DNA of 64,000 bases, taken from positions 65,990,845 through 66,054,844 of the forward strand of contig OX328096.1 of the NCBI GenBank assembly GCA_946811185.2. The letters run 5' to 3'. The stretch comes from Hippopus hippopus (taxonomy: Eukaryota; Mollusca; Bivalvia; Cardiida; Cardiidae). The translations under genes were made by a program, and so were the position numbers. This document shows, piece by piece, positions 38,085 to 51,611 of the stretch (its first letter is position 1; every line of letters begins with the position of its first letter). Below the pieces are notes generated by a model, which was not told the DNA's origin, did no database searches, and saw only the letters and a list, made by a program, of their open reading frames with translations.

Positions 38085-39340
38085 ATACACAAATGGGCCA
38101 TAACTCAGTAGAAAATCAGCAAACCATAATGATAAATAATGTGCACATCAGTGTTTGTTGATGAAGCTTCCTGTGAAGTCTGATTGAATCCAGTAATAAT
38201 TGAGAAATATTAATTTGATTTAAAAAAAAAATTAGCAAAAGATCATAACTCAGTGAAAAATCATTTAACCACAAAAAGCACAAAATTTACACATCTTTAC
38301 TTGGTACTGAAATTTATGAGGTTTGATTGAGATCTGTCATACAGTACTGGAGAAATAGCTCAGAGAAAGAATGCTCTGGAAACATGTCAAAGGGCCATAA
38401 CTCATCAGAAAACCATTCAACCATAAACTGATTTTAATATACACACCTTTGCTTTGTATTAAAACTTAATATGAAGTTTATTTTAAATCCATTGAGGGAA
38501 AGCTCGGACAAAAAAAAAATCATCATAGGGCCATAACTCTCTAGAAGACCATTCAACCATTACAAAACTATAATATGCACATCTTTGATTTGTAGTAAAT
38601 TTTCGTATGACAACAGATTGAAATCTGATCAAAAGTAATTGAGAAATAGAGCGAACAAAGAAATTCATTAAGGGCCATAGCTCATTTGAAAATCATTCAA
38701 CAATAAACATATCATAATATGCACATCTTTGCGTCATATTGAAACTTCCTGTGAAGTTTGATTGAAATCTGTCTAGTAGTTTTTGAGAAAAATTTTGGAC
38801 AAAAAAATTTAGCAATGAGCCAAAACTCATTGGAAAATCATTCAACTATAACCAAAATGACACATGCACATCTCTGCTTCGTAATAAAATTTGCTATAAA
38901 GTTTGATTGAAATCTGTCCAGTACTTATTGAGAAATAGCTCCAACAAAAAACTTCGTCAAAGGGCCATAACTCGTTAACTCATTGGAAAAGTCATACAAC
39001 CATATCCAAATTATAATATGCACATTTTCACTTTGTATGGAAACTTGCTATGACGTTTGATAAAATCTGTCCATTAGTTATTGAGAAATAGAGGTGACCA
39101 AAAAAAAAAAAAAAAAAATCATCAAACTGCCATAACTCAGTAGAAAATCTTTCAACCATAACCAAATTATAATAAGCACATGTTCCCTTTGTAAGGAAAC
39201 TTCCTGTTAAGTTTGATAGAAATCTGTCCAGTAGTTATTGAGAAATAGAGCGGACAAAAAAGCTACAGACCGACCGACCGACAGACCGACCGACACGGTG
39301 ACTCCTATATACCCCTCCCAAAAGAAAGTTTGTGGGGGGG
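38085..39340 (+). repeat. diverged tandem array, about 135-bp unit, about nine copies
   Basis: Units begin AAGGGCCATAACTCA and run through AACCATAACCAAATTATAAT-like, GCACATCTTTGCTTTGTA-like, AAGTTTGATTGAAATCTGTC and TTGAGAAATAGAGCGGACAA. The array ends in an ACCGACCGACAGACCGACCG run and CTCCTATATACCCCTCCC. Confidence 0.85.
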
Positions 39341-42300
39341 CGGGGTATAACAAAGCGGGTGTTTAAATGCATTTGAATCTATATCATACCATTTAAAAGT
39401 ATGGAAATTATTGTGAAGATGACAATCTGTCATTGTACGGTCGGTCCAAGTGTTAGTCGCTGACAGAGAAATTAATTTCAAAACTAGGTTAAAACCTGCC
39501 AGGTAGCTGTGTCTTTTGTTTACTTTTTGCCTGATTTTAAAATTCTTTTTTCTGCCAGCGACTAGCATAATGGCCCGACCACATGATAACAGACTGTCAT
39601 CTCCACAATATTTTCAATACTCTTAAATGGAATGATTTAAATTCAAATGTATTATGACACCTGCTTTGATATTTTGGCCTTTACTGAGCCTTTAATGTAC
39701 AGCACATTCAATGTACTTGGTAGCATGTCACAGTTTAAAACGGTCCTATTTAAATATCCCAAAAATCAATTTCAATGTATTTCAAGATACCAATTTTTTC
39801 AAGATTCTTTCGGGAATTCGTTCTTGATGTCTGTTCGGAGTGCATTAATATCTGTATATTTAACAAATAATGCATGACCTTGGGGTAATATGGAAGTTTA
39901 CGGATGATCTGTCGGAACAAAAGTAATAGTGACGATGACAATGACGATTGCCGATTTCATTCCTTCCGCGCAGACAGATTTACAATTTTTTTGAGGGTCA
40001 GGAAATACAGTTGATTTAAGCCTTTAGCACATGGCGGTATTTGATTTGAGAGATGTTTGACTGAAAATTTCCATGTGACACAAGTCACCTAAATCTGTTT
40101 TTCGTCTATATCATGATTTATATTATATCAACATCAATTTAAACCCTTTCGATTCTAAATGCTATTGTATTGAGGTAGGGGGCGAAGGATCCCAACTCAG
40201 ATTTACCATGTTGGAAATTGAATCTAAAAAATTGATTCTAGGATTCCTAATATTGCATTGTCAATGCCGTGCAAAACAAAGGAAATATAAGAGAATATAA
40301 TGGAAATGCTCAATTCAGTGTGCCATTAATTCAAGACTTAAACGATGTTAAAAACAGGGAAACTTACACGACTGGCACGATAGACGTGTAAACAAATACG
40401 CTAAAATTATATCAGAATTGAAGACCAACCGTCAGAAAAGCCTAAAATACAATGATAAGAGGGAAGAAGCAAGCGTAGAAATATGCGTTTCTGTATTTGT
40501 CCCACTGAAAAGCTCCAAAAGGTGCAATGAAAAGAATCATAGACTAGAAATTTAATGAGAAATCCTTTATATTTTTTTCTTCTTTTTTTGCTTATATGAT
40601 TGGTTTGTTTGTCCAAATATTGGTCAGTAACACATTTTTTTAAACAATTTCAGTATGAAATCATTTTGAAGCCTTTCCCCTCCCCGACCCCCAATCCCCA
40701 ATAAAATAAAAAAAAAAAAAAAAAAAAAAGTCTGCTCTTCCCTCGGGGATTTTGTACAATACACAGACTAATTAGCACCCGAACAAGTAAATTTATACAG
40801 TATAGCGTCAAGAGCACTTTGAGAGCGACGAGATTTTCAAGTTTTGTGTCCGTTGTTTGTGCTTAAAAAAATCGGAGCGGTCTCTGGAGAAAACCCCCGT
40901 CTATAACAACTGAATTATAAGAATAAATTAAAGGCAAAAATGAAGAGAAAAAAAACATGAACTGGACAAGATAGCTATGATAAGCCTGTATCGCTCCACT
41001 TTCCTAGAGATAGATGAGGCATAATGAGCGTAGACAGAACACTAATCTGTAAGATGCCAGTATTGCAAAAACATTTCATAGAGAAAATAAGTCAAGCCCA
41101 AAAAATATCTTTTTACAATAAAATCAGTAAGTACAAGGAAGTCTTCTCATGGATCACTCATACAATATTATTAATAAACTCTGACAAACAGTTCATTTTT
41201 CTATACAAGCTCGTAGTTTGACATTAATTAATGGTACAGAATTGTGGAACAGGAGCATAAAATAATGCAAGTCTTGCTTCATGCTGAGTATTCAACACAT
41301 CTGAGCATAACCTTTAATATCAAAATAAACTAGATACAGGTATTTATTTTCATATAAACAGCTTTAACTTTTCTGTCAACGTAACAAAAAATGATCAAGT
41401 GCATGTCCCCAAACATCTCACTGTGAACTTACAAATGTCTGTGGCATGTTATCTTTTATACTTGCGGACATTGGATACTTGTATGTGAACCATCCAATTT
41501 CAGAAGGACAGACGAAGCTAATGAAAACGTGTCTCCTCTTTAACGACGTATATCACATTTTGTTCTAACGGACATATTTTCTTTAAACCATTGCACATAC
41601 AAAGATCATAATGTCCCTAGGAGATTACGGTAAAAATAGATATGGGCCACCGAGGTTGTTTCTGAGAAATTTGCCTTTGAAAAAGGTACATACAGTCCAA
41701 AATTCACCTAATATTGAATTTAACATGCTTTTCTTTAATGGTCAGTTAAACAGGAAAATTATAGAAAAGAAGATAACAAATCCACATCATTTTAACGAAA
41801 ATTCATATATTTATGCACAAAAAATATATAAAAGCCTGGTTTGGAGCATGGTAAATGTACAAGTATGCATGTTGTATATAGACCATGTAGTTAAAAAGGG
41901 AGATAATTTGACGAATTAAGGGTTAATCATTAATAAATACATACTTTCCAACGGACAGATTTTTCTTAAAATTTTCACACTTATAGTAATTTTAATTCTA
42001 AACAATAAGAAAAATAAAAGTGGCACCTATCTGTGCTTATTTCGTCAGAAAACAAGGATGGAGGTCACTGTAAAAGTTAATCTTTTTAAGGAAAAAATAG
42101 GATAAAAGCTCAGCAGACAAAGTGGGAATAAGAGAATTCGCTCATTAGGAGCGCTTTCTCCTTATCCAATAATAATTTTCAAAATGGAAACAGCTATACT
42201 TCCATAGATTTAAATTTCTTGCCTTTGTTTGCTTGTTTGGTGTGTAACGCGGTGTCATCAGTATTTTAATTATTTTACGGTGACAGGTCACAGATCCATT

Positions 42301-42911
42301 TTTCTATTTACTAATACTACCCGAAGAAAGTGCTACTTACTTCAGTGCACCAATGGTATTACCATACGTGCAAAAAAAAACATGGGTGCACTTTTGATTC
42401 ACTATCCACGACAAAAACAAATGCGCAGTAGGATGCGCGCGAAAATTTTTGATATACGTCGTTAAGGCATAATCATTGTAACTGAAAAATGAAAATTTTC
42501 TGACAGGAAAACTTATTTATGGAATACTGACAATACGGTGTAGTATGATAATTAAGAGAGATAAATGGTATTAATCATCTGTCATGAGAGAGAGAGAGAG
42601 AGAGAGAGAGTTAGATATTTCCGTATAATTATTATGAGCTTAAGTTTCGGTATTGAATTACGTTCTTTAAATAAATATTTAAGAGGACAATGGTAGGATC
42701 TTATCTCTAAAATTTTGTGAAAAGTCAGTAGATTCAGAGAAGAAGACAGGTATAAATAAAAGTTTTAGAACACTGATGAACACGTATGACGGACAAACGG
42801 CCAAGACATAGGCTCACTGGCCTCTCGCCAACGAAACATACAATAAACTTCTATTGGCGACATCTGTCTTTGTAATATGGTAACTAATCGTAAAGGCCAT
42901 GAACTGTTCAG
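39341..42911. other. host noncoding DNA, includes one side of an old duplication
   Basis: 40.8-41.4 kb resembles 25.9-26.5 kb in order (GTAAGATGCCAG, CATAGAGAAAATAA, GAGCATAACCTTTAATATCA). An A20 run lies at 40,708-40,729 and a (GA)n run at 42,585-42,610. No convincing exon. Confidence 0.5.
42585..42610 (+). repeat. (GA)n microsatellite
   Basis: Thirteen units. Confidence 0.95.
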
Positions 42912-43544
42912 ATAGTCCAGTCAAATTAATGAAATTTGGGGCTTAACCCAAAACTAATTGCAACACAAGCCATTTTTTGATTTTTATGAGAGATAACCCT
43001 CCCTAAATAACATATAAAAAGTAGGACGAAATCGAGAGATATGAAATTCGATTTTTTCGCGCCTTTTGTTCCCAGGCGCAACTTTGTGTACAAATAGTAG
43101 CTTATGTGTAAATTTTGCATATTCAAACTATTTTGAGGTTTCTATTGCATGTAAAATTTTCTGATAACTCTGGTGCTGAATTAACTAGTTATTTGAAATA
43201 TTGATCTTCCTTCTTGGTGCTTTGTAAGTCAAATAATGAAAGAGCCAATGTCTACTTACCCCACCCACTACATTTTGCATTAGAATTTCAGTGTCAATTT
43301 TTTTTTGGGGGGGGGGGGGACTGAATTGCCATGTGCATGATCATTTCCTTTATGATGACAAATGCTTATTAAAATCCTAGACATTCTTTCAATGGCTGGC
43401 GTTGGATGAAGTCTGGCACAGTGTCTTGTGATGGAATCGTGAGTTGCCGAATCTGAGTCTTATTGTAGATTTTATGAAACAACAAAATTGTTCGTGAATA
43501 AACTTGAATGACTGGTTGAATGACGTTTTATGCCAGTCATCTTT

Positions 43545-43655
43545 GTTTCAGTCATACCACGGTGACAGCTCACATATTCTTGTATTTCCTTGGTTTCACC
43601 GGTAATAGGCTAGGGCTCTGAAGTGTCTTGCCAAACGACACTCCCACGAAAAAAC
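43545..43655 (-). repeat. SINE body fragment
   Basis: The minus strand GTCGTTTGGCAAGACACTTC with AGAGCCCTAGCCTATTACC matches the body of the 20,430-20,612 SINE; the tRNA head is missing. Confidence 0.6.
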
Positions 43656-46600
43656 ACAGGAATAAACTTGAATTATTGTATTTTAAGTCTTATTAAAGTT
43701 AGAAAACTGTGTAAGGATATTTTTGACAAGATGCAGGTTATAATTCAACCTATGATAATTAACAAAATTTACAACACCTTTTTGGTTTTACACTTATCAT
43801 ATTGCTTTTCAGCTTTTTTTTACATAAGCAAACCTTGAAACACCATTTTAATAAAAGGTAAATACCGCTATCAACTGCAAGGGCATATTTGGTCAATTAA
43901 ATGTTAAATACATGTACTCCCACAGATGTATTCAGCCAAAGCTATCATATGAACAAACGACTGTATGTCTTATAACTTAGATTTGTAACTCACACATACA
44001 AAGTCTCAACTTCAAGATTTCACTATTTAACCATCTAATGTTCTTTTTCTAATCTTATTTTTAATTCCAGCAACAAATTCTTATCCAGTTTGTTGCTATT
44101 TTAACTTTAAAAAAAGGCCACAATACTGGTTTTGTGATTGGTGTCTTTCAAGCTTTGTCAGAGACTTACTATCCAAGTTAAGCAAATGATAATTGCATGT
44201 ATGTGTTCAAAAGCCATATGCAAGGGTTGTCCAAAATGTTTGTACACTTTATCAACAATGCCAGCAGGTCTTTTATGATAACTGAATGACATCGGGCATA
44301 TATAGAAAATGATTTAGGTTCTACCGCACCTCTTAAATTTAGCTGTGCACTATCATAAAATGTTTCCTAGCCAACCAGTAGATCCATGCCTCGGACAGGT
44401 GTTACACATAGAATAGGCTAATTGATAAGTTATAAACAATGTAATGGGTGCTAAATTACATCTGCATAAAAGCCGACGTTATGATAGCAGTTCTAGTTAT
44501 CACAACAGAAAAGCGTCGACAGAAGTACAACAATATTTGCGACAGTATTATCAAGGAGAAACTTAAAGCGCTTATTTCCGACAGAGACATCAAGCAACAA
44601 GCCAGATCCAATTCTTTGATGATGAAGTACGATAGGCATCAGTGGATTTTGGACTCGGACGGGCTGCAGTTTGATTTTCGTATTATTTCCTTGCGTGGTC
44701 ACAAATAAAAGGATCGCCGGATGATTTTCAACCAAGGTTGGAAACAAGCAGTTTAGAATACTAGGTGGTATGGGTTAGGAGCGACCTTCTGACTATCGAA
44801 TGACGTCCTTGTGGTGAATATGTAAATTAGCTGATTTCCGTGCGTGAACCAGAAGATAACTGCACTGAGACCAACTAGGTGACTTCAGTCTATAAGCAGT
44901 TTCATATCGACTACTAATGATAAAAATCCCAGCAAAGAAGGACAAGGTAAAGCCAATGGCAAGGCCGCGGTAAGAATACGATTTGCCAAGAAGCGCAGAT
45001 TCTTGGCCAGTTTTAAACCAAGCGCCAACCTTTCGAGAATCTCAAGAATCGTATCCGGTTCAGGCGAAGGTATGACTTGGAATGTACTCGTGACTCCCGC
45101 AATAAATTCACCCCCAAGTGTGTCATACTAGCCTCTGGGCCTAGGGTTTCACTTAAATAGACCTTTTTGGGGCTTCTCCAGCTTTCTCAATGTAAATTGC
45201 TGTGGCAACAAGTATGTTTCTTTTTTGCTGAAGAAACGCTCCACACAGCTTCTGTTTTAAAAGAATGTTTCTTCTGATAATAATGCAGACAAAATTACAA
45301 CGATAGATAGTTATGTAATCTCAAGTTTAATTTGTTACATGTAAGCCGGGCGGCCCCAGTCAGACAAGACAACTGCCGCCCAGTGCCTGCACAGAAATCG
45401 CCCGATACCCTGACAATAACATGCATCAGGCAGTGCCTATTTGAAAAGATGCCTGGGTGACGTGTTTTTGCACTAAATGACCTCGAAAGAAAGTCGCATG
45501 GTCGCCGTTAAGTTTTAGGTAGTGCCCTAACCTCCAACAAGCGCCTTCTACTGACAAAATTTTCAGCTGCTCTTGTTCATTTGCAACTGCCGCTGGGCTG
45601 GTGCCGTCGGATTCTGCCCCGATTTGGGGTAACAGGCGCACTGTGCTTTGGCAGTTCCTAATTTGTGACCGTGCCATTTGAAACGGCCCATTTGCCATGT
45701 CCACTCTTTCTTAGGAAATAGGAAAACGTATCTGTATATTGGATTCTGATGGATTATCTACATGTATATGAGTAAGATTAGTGCAAGTTCAGATCCTCGA
45801 CCCTCTGTCCTGTGAACAGAGACAAAATGATAATGGAGTGTTCTGCGGAAGTTCAGAACGGTTAAAAATGAATGATTATCTTCTGCATTATCACCATGGA
45901 TAGGAGGTGGAGATGAAACAAAAGTTACGTTATCCTTGTAGGAATCGCTTAACGTTAGGCCTCTGAAGAAAAGTTGAGTTCGCAAGTCCGGCGAAACAGA
46001 CATGTTTGCTGATTTTTATTGATCCCAGTTGCATGTTGCAAGTGAACTGAGGACAAGGTGAACTGAGGACAGACAGTCATGACGTATATTTCTGCAAGAT
46101 TTTTTTTATCATACAATGCTAAAATATTTAAAAGATCCATATATCTTTATAAAAATTCTATATGCAACATAAATGGAAATATTCCCAGTGTATCTCTGTG
46201 GAACTTTGTATTTAGCATCTGTAAAGAGTAGGTTAGTATCTGCTAACCTATCCATTTGTAGGAAGAGTACGAAAAGAGGTCTTTTGCGGTATTTTCTTAC
46301 ACGGATACGTAGTCTATGATTTATTGTAAATCTAATTTTCACGCTGGTTTGCAAATGCATGTTGGAATGTCACATGATCATTAGCATGCAACGATTATGT
46401 GGAATGGCAGTCAAATGGGAATGTTATATTCGGATCGCAAAACTACCATATCGTTTCTTCAGCACCAAATTTATACCACTTAACAAAGTGTAACTGTCAA
46501 GTTTCTGTACGATTGAAGAGAAAAATATGTTCTGAAGTACTTATCAGTATTTCAACAAACAACAAGAGCTTCGCAAAGCGGCGCATATACGACCGAAGGG

Positions 46601-46734
46601 GCTTGTCAGTGAAATGGGTTAGAATCTAGAACGCCTGCAGATATCCAAATTCTAAAAGTCACATGCACAAGTACACATAGAGATTCATTGTGGTAAGTTT
46701 GAATTTGTAGGAGGAGTTGCGCGCTAAAGAAATT

Positions 46735-46805
46735 GCTAACGGAATGACGGACGGACGGACAGACACACAGGCGGACGGACGGACAGACGGACAACCGGGG
46801 CCATA
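46735..46805 (+). repeat. GGAC-rich tail of a GGGCCATAAC-type repeat
   Basis: ACGGACGGACGGACAGACAC and GGACGGACAGACGGACAACC followed by GGGGCCATAACATAA. Confidence 0.75.
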
Positions 46806-47268
46806 ACATAATTTTTATTTACGACCCTTCGGGCGTATAAAAATTGATTCACAACAAAAATCTAGATTAACCATTTTAACTGACCGACCTTAGTTTACTG
46901 TATATATACTTTGTATTGGTGGGTGGGGTAAACCAATTCCAGTGTTAAATAAAATTGACAGAAGGGATACTGCCGTGTAAGTAAATCATGGCAGGCAGGT
47001 TGTAACAAGTTGCTGTTGGGTTTTTCTATTACTTTCAAGAAAAAATCGACTAGGAATGACATGTAAAACTTGCGAGATGGGCTGTAATAAAGTTTAAAAT
47101 GGCGAAATTAATATGAATAATAAATGCTTAAAAAATCAAATTTCATATCCTCCGATTTCGTCCTACTTTACATATGTTAAAAAGATGTCTCTAAGGATGT
47201 TGAAAACAAAAAAGGCGTTTGTGTTGCAATTTGTTTTGGGTCTTCCCACAATTTGACTGGACTAAGAC

Positions 47269-48550
47269 TCATGTAGAGGTCAAATTATATTTTTTATGTT
47301 GTAAACGTAGATATAATCTGTCTCTTTGTGTAAATCCTCTAATTTACAAACAACGCTTACGTACTTCAAAGGTCAATTTACTCTGTTCAATTCCTTCTAG
47401 CATGTTATGCAGCACTGCATGCTTATTACTCTATAGAACAGCTAGATTTGAACTTGATTTGTAAAAAGTACCCTATCTCTGCAGTGCTTCTAGTGCTTTG
47501 ATTGCTAATGCGAGCATTGTATAGCAACATCGTATTGCACAGAACTGTTATCCACTCTTTCCAATTTTTTTTAACTTATCGTGACCAAAAAGCCTTGGAA
47601 TTGAATTGTCTCACTCTTTTTACCGACTGAATACGCCAATTATCTTCGTTATGAACTCGAAGGTTTATTGAAAGACCACTGAAAGCACACAGAATACAAG
47701 GAGATGTTCTTTTTAGATTCTTAAAAGTGTCTGTTAAACGGAAATACGTCTTGCGAAACTGAATTCATATAAATGTGTCACGCAAACCTCTCAAAGCTAT
47801 CGTGTTCAATCTCAGATATCCAACAATGTCGTATTTAGAAAGTCTGAAATTAAATCATAGCAACAAATTTATGTCTGAGCATTTGAGACGATAAATCTAT
47901 TTTCGACGTTTTATCTTGATAATTTACAAACAGTATGAAATCTCTCCTGACCCATTAAGATCAATAGCACAAGCTTGTTCGTCTGAGTGACTTCGCTCGG
48001 AACAGAATTTCAATCACATCATTAAGACAGTAACCGTTGTGTTTCTCATATGTCTCCTGTACAACTTAGTATCAGTAATGCTAACTGAAGGACACATCAA
48101 TGCCCAAGTGGAGACAGAACCAAGAGAATAAGTTTCCACATTTATATTACCTTGAACATTACGTATATAAACACCATTGAATCATTCGTACTTTTGAAAC
48201 CGCAAGTTCGAAAAGAAAAAGATGAGAAAATGGAATTACGCTACAATTATCGAGCAAGCCTCTCGTCCCTGGTGCTGATTGCACTTACTGATAACAGAAC
48301 AATAACGTAATGAAGAATGTTTCCAAACATCCGTGACAATCAGATGGCGTCGCTTATCCAATTACACGATAATTGAAGCGGGTAACTGCCACCTGTACAA
48401 TCAAAACACAGGCTTTGCTTTAACCCACCCCCTTTTTTCTACCTTTTTTCGCCTGACTTTTCCATTTTCCTGTTTAGATAATTTTGCCTAATACAAGTAG
48501 AGTATGAATTAGAATGGTGGAGAGAATGAGAATTCCCTAACATGTTTTGT
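47269..48550. other. host noncoding DNA
   Basis: The first 400 bp resemble 27.5-27.9 kb (TGTAAATCCTCTAATTTACA is exact in both). No gene recognised. Confidence 0.5.
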
Positions 48551-48924
48551 TTACTTCAATACGAGTATTTTGTATGACGACAAACTTTAAAACTATAAAC
48601 CGTGTCAGGCAATTTTATCTATAAGCATCGAACTTTTCGGTGTAATGACTTACTTGTACTCCCGCAGAATTTGTGCTACACGGTCGGTCCATATTCTAGG
48701 TAGAAAGTGAACCCTCTACCCTCCATGTTTGTATTTTACTTCAATACGAGTATTTTGTATGACGACAAACTTTAAAACTATAAACCGTGTCAGGCAATTT
48801 TATCTATAAGCATCGAACTTTTCGGTGTAATGACTTACTTGTACTCCCGCAGAATTTGTGCTACACGGTCGGTCCATATTCTAGGTAGAAAGTGAACCCT
48901 CTACCCTCCATGTTTGTATTTTAC
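48551..48924 (+). repeat. perfect tandem duplication, 185-bp unit
   Basis: TTACTTCAATACGAGTATTT starts at 48,551 and again at 48,736; no difference between the two units was seen by eye. Just after it, GTAGAATATGGATTTGGGAG is a partly inverted match to CCATATTCTAGGTAG inside the unit. Confidence 0.9.
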
Positions 48925-49199
48925 GTAGAATATGGATTTGGGAGTACATTTTCTACGGGAGTACATATTCTTCATAACACCTGCCGATCAGAGAGGCAGC
49001 GAATTTCGGAGCCCCGTCAGCTAATTGCAAAGTGGGGTTAATGCAAATTTTACCAGCCGATACTTATAGCTTTTAAATACCCTATCTACGATAGTGACCT
49101 AATGAGAAAACTTCTTTTTCACCTGCGGATGAGGGCAAGGTAAAATCGGCCAATTCAATCTCGATTACGGAATAGTGGTTGCGAATTGTTTAGCATTAA

Positions 49200-49736
49200 A
49201 GGTGGGTATTTAGATTTTTCACATCTCACCAAATTAAAAAATATATATCTCACTGAAATTTCTATGGAAAAACAATACAAATCATCAATAATTAAGAATC
49301 ATAAAAAAAAAAAAAAGATGTTTTTGATGGTATTCCCTTAAAAGGCTACGTAGCCTCTTAAGTTGTTTTTAGATTTCGCGCCAGAAATCAAAAAAGCATT
49401 GTGGGAATGTCAAGTGACTGGCACATGACTAATGACGCTTAAATTCCATAACATAACAAACATGTAATTATTTTACATAATGTCTTCTTCGGACGCTATG
49501 TTTGAAACTTCGTCTGTGTATTTCCGGTATGTAAATGAGCGAGTTGCTCATGTAAAAATAGACCGTGTTTCCCGTCGGTGTCGACCTGGGCCGTAAGAAA
49601 TCTCGAATTTCTCTTGTTGTCGGATGGTTTTCGACTACTGGGGTTTTATGAATGAAAATTAAAAGGCTTTGGGAGTATAAGGATGATTTTTTTGTATTTC
49701 TGTAAAGTTTTCGTCCCAAAATCTGAAGGGCCACCT
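49200..49736. mobile_element. 537-bp TTAA-flanked nonautonomous element
   Basis: TTAA at 49196-49199 and 49737-49740 flank AGGTGGG...CCACCT inverted ends; further inward AGATTTTTC and CAAAATCT also mirror. The ORF on the minus strand (49,734-49,468) has no recognised domain. TTAA suggests a Kolobok- or piggyBac-mobilised MITE. Confidence 0.55.
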
Positions 49737-50011
49737 TTAAATTGTTTCATAATACCAATATCATTAAGCACGTGGAAAAAAGACACTGGCTATTTACGGT
49801 AGCAGTTTACTTTCAAAGCATTTGACAGATATGGGTTCTGTGATGATAAGCAGCTGAATGAATGTATAATTTAAACATACAACACTAATTATACATAATA
49901 TTTTCCATGTCCGATTCAACAGACTCGGGAAATGTAATGGAGCACGAAATGTGTATAAGTTATTAACCCTTAGAAAGCTTAACACATCTTACATGTATGT
50001 TACCTTTCTAG

Positions 50012-50212
50012 ACAGCAAAGATCAGGATTAGACTGCACAGAACGTGTAGTCAGATCTGTACTACAGTTGCCATTTGTGCGCATTCTTTATCAGAATGACT
50101 CAAAATACAAGGCTTGAATGTCAGGATACGGTCCACATAACCAAAGTCGTTTTTCCAGACTAAATCTTTTTCAGGACGTGTAATCTGATCTTTGGACTAT
50201 ACTATCCGCATC
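50012..50212. repeat. diverged copy of the GACAGTGTAGATCAAGATCA family
   Basis: GACAGCAAAGATCAGGATTA ... GTGTAATCTGATCTTTGGAC, with extra sequence in the loop. Confidence 0.45.
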
Positions 50213-50484
50213 TTAAGACATCTTTTTGTATGTATAAATTCATATATCTTTACTCTTAAAGATTCTGTATCAAAGAAATCAAAAAGTTTCTATGAATGGC
50301 GTTTTAAGTCGCTTTCAGCGGTAACTCAGTTAAATCGCGATTACACCCCTGAAAGATCTCACGTAAGGTCAAATCCTCATTAGAATCAGAATCTAGCATT
50401 TACAATAAGCTAATCAACACATCCAAAGGTATCAGCCTGCACCATTATCAGCTGCCGTTCTAGATAAAGTGATGTCAAGCTATA

Positions 50485-50740
50485 AGCCATGCTCTGTGAA
50501 AATGGGGTGTACTGCATCTGCAAAAAGTATCGACCTAAGTCAGCCTGCGCAGTCCGCGCAGGCTGAATTATTTCAAAACTTTTTGCTTTTGATAAGTTTT
50601 CTGCACGTTCAAAGACCATTCTATCCCTTGATTTTGTTGGTTGTTAGACAAAATGAATTTTATGGATCCATAATTGTGCGATGATTTGCATAATTTATTA
50701 TGGATATACATTAAACCCCCTTTTGACATAGCGCAGTTTA
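50485..50740. repeat. GTCAGCCTGCGCAG palindrome family copy
   Basis: GCCATGCTCTGTGAAAATGG at the left, central AGTCAGCCTGCGCAGTCCGC at about 50,538, and CCCCCTTTTGACATAGCGCA at the right. Confidence 0.8.
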
Positions 50741-51044
50741 TATGCATATTTCGGAAAATGGACCACAAAAACCACTCTCAGGCAAGTTCGTTTACAGTTT
50801 TCTAAAGAACTACAAAACAACTACCTGCAGAAAGCTGTTCCAGCTTCTTGACGTAAATCGTAATAATTATCATGTCTATCTCTGTGTTTATAGGTGTGTA
50901 GCCAGGGATGCAGTAGAGATGAAGTCTAACTTATTCTAAATTTTCTTCTCCCTCTTTTTTCTTTCTTTTTTTTTTTCATCGTATTTTTTTTCCTAGTAAA
51001 ATAGATGTTAGCACCTTAAAGAACCTAGCACAACTTTGTCAATT

Positions 51045-51150
51045 ACTTAGACAGTGTAAATCAAGATCAGACCGCATTCTGCGGAACATGTACATCGAGA
51101 TCAGACTATACAGAACGTACAGTCTGATCTTTGATCTATATTTTCCGCTA
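51045..51150. repeat. GACAGTGTAGATCAAGATCA family copy
   Basis: GACAGTGTAAATCAAGATCA ... GTACAGTCTGATCTTTGATC ... TTTCCGC. Confidence 0.6.
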
Positions 51151-51611
51151 TTAAGTTTTTATCTTCTGGCAAAGGCAATTTTGAAAGGAAACTGAGATAA
51201 TTTTGTCTCTTTTCCTGATTGAGGAAGCGCATTTTGTTTATCAGATGCTTTGATGAATAATGTTGAAGCCAGGGCTTCCGGGGATCCGCCTGGCTACGCA
51301 CCTGGTTCATATAGTACCAGGCCGGGACCCTGCAGTACATGGCCCTTGGATAAGCTTCTTTATTTAGGCGCTGATTACGAGGGTAACAATAGGGAAATAG
51401 AACTTTGTGTGCATATTTTAGTTACTTTACAGCCAGAGAGAATAAACGCTGTTAAAATTTGAAAGTGTATAGAATAGCCAAGGTTAAGCTCAAAGAATAG
51501 GCAAGAATTTCATAGAAAGTTTTTAGTGAATCTTGCGGCCTGAGGTATTGCGTTATCGTTCTGATAACGCGTCATTTGGGCATGACTTCTCATGAATGGT
51601 AATACAATTAG

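Larger units (their letters stand above)
42912..47268. mobile_element. 4.36-kb element with long inverted ends, TA at the borders
   Basis: The left end TAGTCCAGTCAAATTAATGA with AACCCAAAACTAATTGCAAC and AAAAAGTAGGACGAAATCG is matched in inverted orientation by CGATTTCGTCCTACTTTACA, GTTGCAATTTGTTTTGGGTC and ACAATTTGACTGGACTA at the right. The similarity reaches about 150-200 bp inward. TA at the very ends could be the target site. The interior shows no intact transposase. It splits the old duplicated segment (40.8-42.9 and 47.3-47.7 kb). Superfamily not assigned. Confidence 0.65.

Noticed and set aside
44448..44708. 86-residue ORF inside the 42.9-47.3 kb element
   Set aside because: No domain, and a minus-strand ORF of equal length overlaps it; not enough to call a gene.
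48551..48924. CRISPR-like or satellite array
   Set aside because: Only two units with no spacers; a simple tandem duplication.
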